DNA of 64,000 bases from Kryptolebias marmoratus. Its lineage: Eukaryota; Chordata; Actinopteri; Cyprinodontiformes; Rivulidae. A model generated the notes under the pieces. That model saw nothing but the letters and a program-made list of their open reading frames with translations. It searched no databases and was not told the origin of the DNA. Positions 24,201-37,000 of the stretch are shown piece by piece (within the stretch, counting starts at the first letter, position 1; the number at the start of each line of letters is the position of its first letter). Location: NCBI RefSeq assembly GCF_001649575.2, contig NC_051437.1, positions 12,989,215-13,053,214 of the forward strand. The letters run 5' to 3'. Both the position numbers and the translations under genes were made by a program.

Positions 24201-27200
24201 CTGGTGATTGCGATAATGTTATGGCTACTGTCTGTAAGTGTGTTTGTTTGCCTGTCTGTTAGCAAAGTAGCTCATAAACCAACAGCCAGACTTTAATGAA
24301 ACCTCCAGAAAGTGATCTTTAAATGCACATCTACAACTGATTAGCTTTTGGAGTCAACCCCATTTTAAATGGCAACTGCAGCTAAGCAACCTTAGCAAAC
24401 ACAAAAATAGCTATATCTTAGCCAACTTCACAGATACTGAGCTAAAATCTGGTGTGATAGCAGCTGAGAGTGATTAAAAACACATACTTTGAGCACAAAC
24501 TGATGCCACAAGATCTATCATTAAAACTTTGGTGTTAAATATTACGGACAACTAAATGTCTGTTAGCAAAATATCTCATGGACTTTAATCATCTCATCTA
24601 CAACTGATTTACTTTTGGAGTCGACGTAATTCAAGATGGCTATTGCACCTAATCGACATTAGCCAAAACAAAAATGTCTCTAAGTAAGCACATTTTACAG
24701 ATATTGGCACAGGGTGATGTGCGTTCCTTCAACAAATGCGAGGCCTTTAATCGTTTTATTGTTTCCTCATCCTTCTGTAGAAAGAGAAGTTCTGGTATGA
24801 GGGTAATTTCTCTGTGGGATGATTCATAGATAGAAGCTGTGAAATGATACGCTGCTCCAGCTCTGAATTATGAAATCCTCTTTGTCTGTGAACAAAGAGA
24901 AACAAAGGGTATTTCCATGGGTTAAATATTCCTATTCCAGTGAGAGACTGTGTGGGCTGAGGTTAATAAACATGGTGCTAGCTAGGTTTCCTCGATCGGC
25001 GATGAATTTAGAGCAAAGGGACGTTCCAACAATCACCATGTTTGTTTTTGTTGGCAGAGAAAGCTAAATGACAATAGCTCTTAGCTCAGATGGACGTCTG
25101 AAGATTCCCACACACACACACCAGTGAATCATAAAATGCATCTGTTAACACTCAGCTGACACTTGGGAAGGCTTCCCCAGCGGGGGGAACAAGGGAGAAG
25201 GAAAAAGAAAACAACAAAAAAAGAGAACACAGAAGAAGCATACGGAGGAAGAGACAGGCAGAACAGAAAGCAGAAATCAGCAGGAGGGTCAAAGGCTGGA
25301 GATTACTCACTAAATATGAAAACTTCTCCTTTGACGTGCCCGTCTTTGGCGTCCCCCCGTCCTGATCCACGTCCACTTGGACAAACTCCATCCTGTCGCG
25401 TGCAGACCTCCCGGTGCGACACACGAGCCTGGGGATGAAACGGCACAATGAGGAATCAGTTAATAAAAACACAATGTGGATAACACTCCGACAAAAGACA
25501 GCATGTAATTTTGATTTAATGGAGATTTTAATCGCACCGAATTGCAAGTGAGGGAAATGTGATTGTGGCTGCTAAACAAAGACATATAATATATCTTAGG
25601 AAATGGTTGTTATGAACTAATTCATCAATCCTTATTGCATTTACATATGGTATTAAATAAAGCCCGGAGGGATCAGATATGAGCAGATGTAAAGTTCAAA
25701 GCTCCTCTGACCGAATGTGTCTAACCACAGAAGAGATTAGGGGCTGCTGAGGCTTGTTCTCTCGCCTCCTGGCTGTGATTAAACCCTGTGCCACCGCTGC
25801 ACGCTCCACAGGGACACCTCATATTAATGACACGGCGGCGCACGGAGGCACACAGGCCCACTGCTCTGGGACCTCAGCGGGATAAACGTACCGGGGGTGG
25901 GATACAACTTTTATAGCCTCACACAATCCCCCCCCCCACAGCACCATCACCCCGCCCCTCCTCCTCTCCCTTCCAGCTTGACAGCTTGTTGGTTTATTTA
26001 GTCAGGTGCCTGCTGCTACAGAGGTTTGAAATTCTTAGCCGGCGATCCGATGATTGACAGAGGAATCGTGGGGAATTTACATAAGTCGGGAGGCAGCGCT
26101 TCACGGCGGACATGCCATAAGACAAGGCCGGCGTGGACAAATCTGGGCTTGGCGGAGGGTCAAGTTATTAGGGCAAAGACTGAAGAGTGTTTTTAAATAT
26201 CAGCCCTGTGCTGTAAAATAGGCTTCTCTCTGTATTAAATTTTTCTTTCCTGCCGCCGAAAGGAGTCATAGTGGTTCACGTGAAAAGCTATTTTGTAAAA
26301 CTTTTACTTCAATTTTGCATTGCATGATTATTCTGGTAGAAACATTATTTGTTTGTGTACATAACTGTGTAATGTGAACGTGACAATGATGTAGAAACTT
26401 AAAAAAAAGCTTTTAAATTAACTTCTTTGAAATTTGTGAGACTGGAGTTGTTCTTAGATGGCAGCGATCCACTTTGGTTTTGAACTAGCCATGATCTTAT
26501 CAATCCTGTCAACATTAAACCCCGTTTCTCCAAACTGAGGTCGTTCAAAGAGCTAGTGACTCGAACAGACAGAACCCTAATAAAAAAAAAACTTTTTAAC
26601 TAAAACAAAAGATGTTCAACTTACAACTTTAAATAAGATGGGAAAAGCGCAATAATTGAAACAACTATCCAAAGGCGTTTAATCGATTATCAAATCCTTA
26701 ATAACACAGAAGATTTATAAACAGGTAAGCTTGAATCAATAAATCAAAGCCGGTCAGTGTCCCACTCTGGGTGGTGAACAAGCAACTTGGGGTGAAGGGC
26801 GGGTCTTAAGATTACCTCTAGAAATCAAGTTAAATGTCAACATGCTTCCCAAAAGCTAAGTTTTGCCACAATTGTTACAAAATAAAAAAAGAATGGTTTT
26901 ACTCCAGGCTATTTATGTTGTCATTATACCTTTGTTTAATTAGCATTTTAAGGCGTGTTTAATCTGACCATTAATAGTTGGGGTCACAAGTTGTTGCCAC
27001 CGTCACTTTGAGACGTTTGAGAAGTAATATTAGTGGAGCGACTTGTTTTTTCACCTAATGTGGGATTTTAAGGCAGGATTTCCCCTCATATTCTAAGTTG
27101 AAACGTGTTAAATTTTACAGTGTATCCAGCTTATAAGTGAATCTTCGGCTGAACCAGTGCAACGTTTAATGAGCCCAATTAAATTGAGAATTGAGTTTCG

Positions 27201-28048
27201 TGCGCCGGAGTAGCTGTTGAAAACACTCTAAAATAACCTGCAGTAGCTGAAGACCCTGCTGAGGTCTGCTGTGCTGCTCATTAATAACAAGAGCATCAGG
27301 TAAAGAATGTCATTACCCTCGAATTAAACTCCTGACAGTTACCTGGCACGAGCCCACTCTTTGAGGGAAATGCATCATTTCACTCGCTCTATTTTAGAGA
27401 GTAATTGAAAGGGACATAAAATGGAACACGGGTGTTCGCAAGTTTAAGCCTGATGGAAATAAAAAAGACACCGAAGCCCGAATCAGCCTCAACACGCAGG
27501 GCTGCTTCAGGCAAACGGTAACTGTATCAAAACAGCACATCACACTATATGATGTCAGCTACTGGAACTTAATGTGGAGGATTATTCTGTGCATGAAAAG
27601 ACACATGCTAAATCTTTGTCATTTTAAAGAGTACAGACAAAAAGAAAAAGGCTTATCTTCAGGATGAAGCTGTAGTGGAGTCAGCCTGCAGCATTTTAAC
27701 ACACACTGGGCGGGTCAAGGTTCTGCACTGCTCAAAAAGTTGAGGATATCTAAAAAAAGCTTTGTAATAACAAGTTAAGGTCTAACCTTTATGTTTATAA
27801 AATTGTCAAATTATTAAACTGCGATTGAAAAACAGTGCAGGGGTCATGGAGCCTTGAAATACTCCATTTAAGGTTTTATGGTCATGGAGAAAAGAATGTC
27901 TACAGTCTTTTTATTTATGCACCAGGGTATAAAATGATCAGGTATTCAATGGGTTCTAAACACACAAAAGATTCAACCATGTCACTATTTATTAGCAGAC
28001 AAGCATATTAGCACAAGCACCTCACAACAACTGCCAAGCATGGTGGTG

Positions 28049-28081
<33 letters not shown>

Positions 28082-31000
28082 ATGATGATTTGGGCTGGTT
28101 TTGCAGCCACAGCACCTGAGCACCCTGCAGTCATTCAATCAAACACAAACTCCTCTGCAGACCAAAGGATTTTGAAGTCAAATGTGAGGCCATCTGTCTG
28201 ACAGCTGAAGCTTGACCTGGACTGGGTCAAGATGCAACAGAAGGATGAACCCAAACACGGCGTCAGATCTCCAGCAGAACGGCTGAACAACAAAAGAATC
28301 GAGGCGCTGCAATGATCCTGTCAAAGTCCAGACCTCAGCCTGACTGAAACGCTCTGGTGAGACCTTAAGGAGAGCCGTGCAAAAAAACAAATGTCTGCAA
28401 ACCTCAATGAACTAAAGCAACGCTGGAAAGAAGAGGGAGCCAAAATTACTCCACATTGTGGTAGGCGGATGAAAGGACTATTTCAGGTTATTGCTGCTAA
28501 AGGTGGTTCTACAAGCTGTTGCGTCATGGGGCAGACTTTTCCATTTTGGCTTCGTTTTTGTTTAATAAATAATGACACAGTGGAATTGGTTGTGTTTTTT
28601 TTTTTTTTTTGCATGCTTGGAAATAGATTTAATTAATTTTGGATCCTGATGAAGCCCGTGCCAGGTTTATTGAGTTTTGATGTGTAAAACTATTGAACTG
28701 AAAGAGCTCAGGCTTTCTTTTTCTCTTGACTTTGTGTGAACATAAAATGTGCCAAAAGCCCGTCGTGTTTTCTTTTTGTTGTAATTTATTTTGTCTGATC
28801 CTAATGTCCCGACCTAATTCATAACCAAAATATTTTCATTCAACTAAGAGGAACCACTAATGGAAGTTGAGATAATGAGGCGTGTGTGTGTGTAAACTGG
28901 GACGATTCATATAATTGTATCTGGTTTTAACTCTGCCTGAAGAACACAACAATAACTCTGAATAGCAACTTTAAATAAACATGATTAATGTGAACTAATT
29001 ACATTAATTCCAGCTAATTTGGAGTTTCTGCTATATCTTAATCTTGCTAGATATGAAGCACATCCTCTTTATTGTTGCTGCTAACGCAGACAGGTGAGTA
29101 ATCTGTTCTGTTCCTAAGTGAAACTCAACGGTAAAACAACCGCGCCGCTTCCCACTTTCTCATTCCATGCTGCAATCTTCTCACACTGCGTGTTTTCCAA
29201 CTGCCTGGGATCAGTTACAAAACTCCTGCAAAACCTGTTGAAGCCCCGAGGCGTGTATTTGTCTGTGCATGTAGTTATCGTGATGATGCGGCGTGATCAC
29301 AGTCAAAAGGACACGCTGACTCCCCATGGGAGCAAACAGAACCAGGCTGACCCCTGCTCCGCATTCCAGTGCCGCCGCACTGTGGAGATATTATGGGTTT
29401 CCGAGGGCAATATTTGGGCGAACACTGAAGTGCCTCTCATCATTTTCCTCGAGTGGCTGATGAGGATCATCAACAATCAGCTCTGTATGTGTCTGAATGC
29501 GGCTGCTGTCTGGTTCCCGCTGAATGGACAGGGCGAGGGCCACTTAGGGTTCATTTGAAAATGATAGGAAGGGCGGCGGGGAGAAGTTGCGCCAAATATC
29601 AAGAGACGTACTCCAGTAAATGAGGTACGCCCACACCGACTTTGCCATTAATTAACATGTCAACACGGAGTGTGAAAAGAGCGGTTTCTCCAGAGCCGCA
29701 CGCTTTTCTTTTGGCACACAGATGTGAACTTTGACCTCTCCGCACACGAGCAGCCACCTGTCTCAACAGTCCCAGTAAATGAGGTCACACGCTCAGGTGT
29801 GAGTGCGCTGACAAGTGTGTGTGTCTGAAACTTCTGCAGGAGACAGATTGAATTTAAAATCTAATGAATGATGATAGTTTTTCAAAAAAGGGTGCTTTAT
29901 GAAAACCTCGCAATTAAAATTAAAGACATAGCATTACTTGAAGGAGTGCATGTCACCCGCCACCTTTCATGCAAGAGTTTCAAACTGAGATCATTTAATG
30001 TTTAGAAGGGATGGAGTTACAGCCATTTTGAATAAACCTAGTGAATGACATTAGGCGCAATCTCATGCAATAATGTGAGATCTCGTAAGATACGTTAGTG
30101 TTCAGAATGTGTGCTACTACCACACCGAAGTTTAGCTCAATAACTATAAAACCGACTGAATTAGAACCATTTTGGTGGCTGATTAGCTGTGGTGGCCATC
30201 TTGACTTAGATTGAAAGTAAAACAGCTGTAGATGTTCTCCAAAATAATACCTTATGAAAGTTTCATTATAAATTCATCCAGTGGTTCTGTAAACGTGTTG
30301 CTAACAGACAGTTGTAAATGTACAGCCAGTGATTACTGTTTTAAAGTTTCATTCGAATCTGTTGAGCGGTTCTTGAGATATTTTGCTCGTGCTACAGAAA
30401 TACGAGCAAAAACCATACCTTCGGCAACGACTGATAAAAATATTACAAGAGAGGTCTTAAAAGCACTTGGAATTGTCTAAATCAGATATAAATATAGCAA
30501 AGTTACATAGCTTGAAAAGATTTTCCCTTTTAAGTGATAACATCAGATGTAATCAGTCAATGGATGTACCAACAATAATTGAAACATGTAGGCGTGCTCA
30601 TGCATGTGCGTGCAAGCCCAACGTGCCGACAGTCTCAGAGACGCTGACGTGTTACGATCTGTTCATGCCTCTTCCAGCAGCGAGGATGTGAGCCTCTGTC
30701 ATCACAGCCAGCCTTGGGAGCCAGTGAGGAATGACGACACAAGATGAGATCACCCCTGGAGTGAAACGTGGTTTTTTGACATTTGGTCTGAGCGAGGGTG
30801 GGGGGTGCGGCGGGGACGATGTGTCAGGCTGCTTGAGTGACAGGTAAGACCCGCAGGTCACCCTGGAACTGGTTTTAAAACAATGATTGGCTTCAGTGGA
30901 GCAAAACCAGATAAACAGCTCCATTTAGGGAACATTACAGATACTGAAGAAAAGTTTGGATGTTAATTGCAGAGTAACGGACTTCCACTGTTTCGCCAGT

Positions 31001-34000
31001 GTCAAAGCAGGGTCCTCCTGTCTCCATGGTGACAGTGCGATGGTCCCTGAGCTACGAGGTGATAGCAACAGAGTGATTTAAATTGAGAAGTGTGCTGCAT
31101 AATAATATTTGTGAAAATTAGCCTCATGAATACCTAAAAATGAAGCCGCACATGGATGGTTGAGATTCAAAAACTCATATGAGAGGAGGTTTAGTGGTGT
31201 TTTCTTTGAATAAAAACTACCAATTAGTCGCACGGACTTCTCTTTTAACCTGACCTTATTAGTGAGAGATTAATTTCAACTCTTTTTTTAAAAAAAGGAG
31301 TGTCATTAGGTTGTAGATCAAGAACTTTAAGGCTGCTTTATGGGAAAATGGAGCCAATATACATTTAGCAACTGCAAATATATGAATCGTATTCTGACTA
31401 TATGAATAAAACCTATCCAGACTTCCTATCTAACCCAATAGAATCTATGAACTGGCTTCTATGTAAAACAGCTAATTTAATGCATTTTTAATTCAGTGGA
31501 GCTGTCAGATACTTTCTGTACTTTAGTGGGGTTCCCTCTGTGCTTCCTCAGATAAGAAGTGAGGGTATTTGGTCCAACAAACCCCCCTCAGACCAGTCAG
31601 AACTCAAGTTTGACTTGGCCATGTGACTCTAAATGTACATGCCGAATGCTCACAGTGTATTTTCTTTTTTCAAGAGACACAGACCATCTGGAATTTTTAT
31701 AAAATGACCAAACTTCACACTTGTTTTGCCTCAGTACACACGGTCATAATAAGTTCAGGGTCTCACTCACAAATTCCCCTCCTCTTTATGAAAACATAAT
31801 GCCTAACTAGTAAATTATTTGTCCATTAGGAGTAAAATATCAACAGAGCTTTAGAGTTCTGGTGTAGTTAATGAGTTGTTGCTGTATAGACTGAATTGGA
31901 TTCACCTCTTGCTTTAACATGCAGTGCAAAAAAAGGTGACCTAACACTACTAAGATTTATGTGCAAATAGTTGACATCACAATGGCTGCCGCAATCTTTT
32001 ATAATCAACTTGTAGCTTACGTGTGAAAAAAAACAAGATGTTGACTTCTTTCTTCTTTGGCTGTTCCCTTTTCAGGGGTCACCACAGTGAGTCATCGTCC
32101 TCCATCTAACTCTGTCTTCTGTGTCCTCTGTCCTCAATCCAACTACCTCCATGTCCTCTCTAACTGCATCCATATGTCTCCTCTTTGTCTTTTTCCTGGC
32201 AGCTGTGTCTCTAACATCCTTCTACCAATATACCCACTGTCCCTCCTCTGGACATGTCCAAACCATCTCAGTCTGGCCTCTCTAACTTTATCTCCCAGTC
32301 CTTCAACCTGTGCTGTACCTCTGATGTCCTCCTTCCTAATCCTGTCCATCCTTGTCCCTCCGAAGAAGATCCTTAACATCCACCCAGAGCCTTTAATAGC
32401 TCCTTTCTGAACTCCTCACAACATTCTTCCTTCCTCAACTTACACTATTTGGTCCTCTTCATCACCACAACACTCATCCTACACACCACCATCCAATGCT
32501 GTCTGGCCACGCTCTCCTCTGCTACAGAGGACCACGATCTCCCTCAGGTTACCTCTTCCACACAGAATGTAGTCTACCTGTGTCCTCCTGCCTCCACTCT
32601 TATAGCTCACCCTGTGTTCCTCCCTCTTTTGGAAAAAGGTGTTGACAACAGCCATTTCCATCCTCTTGGCAAAATCTACCATCTCTCCTTCCTGGTTCCT
32701 TTCCCTGACTCCAACCTGCCCATCACCTCCTCATCTCCTCTGTTTCCTTCACCAACTTGTCCATTCAGATCTGCTCTGATCACCACTCTCTCCTCCCTGG
32801 GAATACTCTCTATCACTTCATTAAGATCCTTCCAGAATTTCTCATTCTCTTCTGCATCACATCCAACCTGTGGAGCAGAACCACTGACAACATTCAGCAT
32901 CAGACCTTCTACTTCTACCTTCAGACCCATCACCTTGTCTGACACTCTTTTCACCTCAACTACATTCCTTGCTAACTCCTCCTTCAAGACCACCCCTACT
33001 TCATTTCTCTTCCTATTCACACCATGGTGAAACAGCTTAAACCCTGCTTCAATGCTGCAAGCCTTTCAGCCCTTCCAGTTGGTCTCTTGCACACATAATA
33101 CATCTACCTTCCTCCTCTGTATCATGTCAGTCAGCTCTCTACCTTTGCTGGTCATTGTTCCTACATTTAGAGTTGCTGCCCTCAGTCCTACACTCTTGCC
33201 TTTCTTCTTCTCTCTCTGTCTCCTGGCACGTTTCCCTCCTCTTGGTCTTCAACTAACATTATCACTATTTCCCCAAGCACCCTGTTCATCAACAGCACCA
33301 GTGGCGGTCTTTGTTAACCTGGGCCTCGACCAATCAGGATGCTGACTGGGGTTTACTTAAAGGTCTCTGCTGTCATTTAAACCAGGGAGTGTCTAACTTT
33401 GCCATTCTTTCACATTTTATATGCATTGCTAATATGCTAACATACTTCACAGCACAATGGGCTACTATAATTCTTTCAAGAAATGTAAAAATAAATATAA
33501 AATTACAATAAATAGAAGTTTAAAAAAATGATACTATAAAAATTACAGAATGGTACCTAATTGTTGGAGTGGGTCTAGTCACAGTCTGTTTTTCTCTGTA
33601 TGTTTTTTGACAACTTTTTTTTTTGTAAAACACAGCATTTTGAAATCATCTTTTCACGCTGATTAGGATTTTGTGCCCAGAACAAGATCCCAAATCCAAG
33701 ATGGGTTTAAGAGGCGAGATCACGGAAGCAGAACCACAGCAGAACAACAACAACAAATGTTGGAGGAAAAATTCTCCCTGAACATTACAGGAAATGTGAA
33801 ATTCTTGGCAAATAGAAAAAAAAAGATGACCTTGGAGCACTGACAAGGACATGGCTGGAATATTGGTAAAATATGTGTTTTACTGAGGCATGGCTGCAGA
33901 AACAACAGCTTCTTACTCTGTTTTTAAGGTTTTACATACAGACAAAAACTGCAGAATCACCCAGCTCCTCTTTAGCTTATTCAGCTCCAATCAAGACCGA

Positions 34001-37000
34001 TACAGAAGACTACTCACATCCAATTTAACAGCCCTACATATGAAAGATTTTTTGGGTAGAAACAATCTAAAAATCTCTGGAGAAATTTTGAATAATCTGA
34101 GCCAAGAAAAAACACCTACATTTAGATGTATAACTTGTGTCACATATGTAAAGAAAATCACGATAAAAAATAAAAGTTAAAGCTGCTGCCAGTGCTCAAT
34201 ATGGTCACCATAGTAACCACACATCTGTATCTCTCACTCCCTGACAGCAAACTTATGGGAGGCAAAACAAACAGACAACTGCTGTGTAAAAACTCACACA
34301 TGTATTATTTTTATGTTTCTATAGTGTTTTGTGTAGGGGATAGAACAAGTTAAAAAGACCCTTCACTTTCAGTTTTGAAGGGAGTTTTTTGAGCTAAAAT
34401 CTAGATGAAGATTGGGTGTGCGCTCTGCACTCTGACATGATTTGAGTGAAAACCACAAGTCCTATAGCAGCGAGAGACAACCTGGGTGAAAGGAGACAAA
34501 AATGTCAATGCTTTTGATTTATAATTTGTATACTTCCCCGCAACCCGGAATGGAGAAGCAGGTAAAGAAAATGGATGGATGGATGGATGGATGGATGGAT
34601 GGATGATTTGCATACTTAAGAAGGTGTGAGAGTAAAAGGTTTGTTGATTTGAAAAGTCAACTAAAAGCCTATCATTTCGTAGAAAAATTCCCCCAAATCA
34701 TAAAACAAACTGTGATTGCCAGTTTAGTCATGACGAGTCCAACTTTCTGTAACTCGTTTCCACTCTGAATGATGTTTTTACTGAGAAAAATAGCTGAGCT
34801 ATAGAGCTCCAAAAAGGGTGTCTCACATGTTCTTATTGTGGTTTATGAGGAAATCTGTTCTTCTTTTTTAATTTCGTCAGTGAATGAAGTACTGCTACCA
34901 AAAACCACTGCACACTAATATTTATTAAGCTGCCTATTTTGATGTAAAATTGCATGTTTTTTTTCTCTACTTGAAAAAAGACAAAACTTGTGACAGAAAC
35001 AAAAAAGAATAGTAGTGGTTGTTTCAATTCTTATGCATTCACACCCTTAATTATATGAAAAAGTTAAAATTTCCTTTCAATTTGGTAACATTAGACTGAA
35101 ATAAAAATGAAACTGAAGTTTTTATTCATGCATTTTTTTTGTTCTTCTGCAACATGTCAATAACTAAGAATTTGGTAAAAAATTTGGGCATGTGACAGAA
35201 GTGTCTGAGGTAGCACTGAGCTGCTTGCCTCGAACACAGACGAGCAACGGTTCACAGAGGTCTAATAAGCTCACTCCACACCCCAGCAATGTTTTTATTT
35301 ATGAGTTTAGCAGATTTCCCACGGCTTCTGTTGGAGCCACATAAAGCTACGTGGCTTTAATGTTTCACAACACATATCCACCGGTTCCCCCTAGGACCTG
35401 GAGGCATGGGATGTGGAGTTTTGGTTTCTCTCTTGAAATAATGCAATGCCAAAATTAGAGGGTTTTAAACATTTGTAGGAGGTAAAATGTTGAAAATGTT
35501 TGTTTGTTTTTTTAAAAAAAAAGGTTTTCTTTTTAAGTGTTTAACTGTTTTTTCAAGCCAAAAATGCAGTGTGGGTGAGGTTACTTCCTGTTTTCATTCA
35601 AAGAAGGCAGCTCTGAGTTTCCTCTCTCTGATTTAGGGGATTTTAGGGCCCATGGTGTTGTTGCCTAAGATGAACGCGTCAGGATTTTTTTTCAGTAACT
35701 GTGACTAATTTTTCATTTATTTTCTCTGTTTCTCTCTGTATGTGTGTGTGCATCTACTTCTGCTTGCCATCCACCTGAACACTCACCTGCCTGAAAGCAT
35801 GGCAGGTTACCATGACAACAGGTAATTGTCACCTATCATCACAAGTCCCGGCTGCAACGTTACTGCATATTTTAACAGGTCTTTAAATAAAAATCCTGTT
35901 GACGCGCACGGCGAGAACTTTTCTCCGCCGTTTTCTCACTTTAACCGTGTTGATAATGTAATCGAATGAGGGCAAGGTGCAAGAAGTCACGAGGCGACAC
36001 ACGCTGCTCAAAAAACGCTGCGTTGCTCGAGCAAACATTCAGGGTCACACAGCTTGCGTTGGTGATTCGACGAAGAACTGTGCGCTGTGTGAAACTTACT
36101 TTACGGAGACAGTGTAGCGCTCAGGCAGCAGGTCACAAGGAATGTTGCCTATAGAGATCTGGACTCCTGCAGGTCTTCGGCCCAGGTTCCTGCCTTGTAC
36201 TGTGAGCAGGGTCCCTCCTTCAGCCGGACCCCTCAGGGGGGAGATCTGACAAAGACAGAGTGAAGTAATGAGGAGAGAAAGAAAAACCTGTGAAGACGCT
36301 GTAACATGCACAATAAATTAGAGCTCATAAGTAAATTACCACCCTAAAAATCACTCAGATAATGACAGGTGATAATTAACACGACAGAGATTTAAGAGGG
36401 CGGAAATGCCGTCTCTGATTGGGATGCAGAGAGCGGCACGGACAGAGACAAGGATCCAATTGAGTAGACACACGGTTTAGGTATATACACACACAAAGCA
36501 GACTCTTAACTGTGCCTGTCTGAGACTCTTCAGCCTCTAATCCTCTACAGCACATGCAAATAAAGAGCAGGCTAAGAGCCCCCTTCACATCCCACAAGAG
36601 ACAGACAGAGTGGGAAAGTGAGGGCTGGAGAGGCGAGGTGTAGAGCACAGCAGAAAGGTGGATGAGTGGGGAGGCAATTTAGAGAACCGAGTGTCGAGAG
36701 GGGAGCGAATGCTGATGGTGGTGGGGAGAGAGAGCAAAGCCTCAACGGGGGAATTAATGCACAGAGCTTTTTTTCCTTTCATCTGTTTTTCCTGTGTCTG
36801 TCTGCTCTGTCAAATTCCTCAGCCCTGCTTCTTCTGTTGTTCAGAGGCAGACTCTCACGCGTCATTTCAGCCCTCGCCTTTGGTCTCGTACCTTTCCATT
36901 TGGAAGCCGTGGAAAGACGAAAAAGAGAGGGCCGCCGCCTGTTCAGTCGCTGCAGAAAAACAAAACAAAAACCCCAAACCCGACAGATAGCATTTCCGAA

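Larger units (their letters stand above)
22803..25310 (-). other. Intron e12/e13
   Basis: 2508 nt. It holds a TTTTAGCT-type array (22901-23415) and a minus-oriented dispersed repeat (24186-24765). The sequence between (23480-24180) shows no gene. Confidence 0.8.
25429..36099 (-). other. Intron e11/e12, the largest in the window
   Basis: 10671 nt splitting the first TIG domain. In plus-strand order it holds: a GC-richer unique block (about 25700-26200); a fold-back-family fragment (26400-26590); a Tc1-like fossil (28000-28545); a dispersed repeat (29925-30440); an RTE LINE fragment (32040-33320); an unidentified stretch (33640-34190); a LINE 3' remnant with a (GGAT)n tail (34533-34605); and three RFX-like motifs. 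No second gene. Confidence 0.8.

Noticed and set aside
29118..29558. A 146-codon plus-strand frame
   Set aside because: No motif or homology that I recognise, no upstream signals, in an intron.
33640..34190. Open frames around 33646-34180 including a 96-codon plus frame
   Set aside because: The stretch looks repeat-like but I could not match it to a family. It has no coding evidence, so it stays unassigned.
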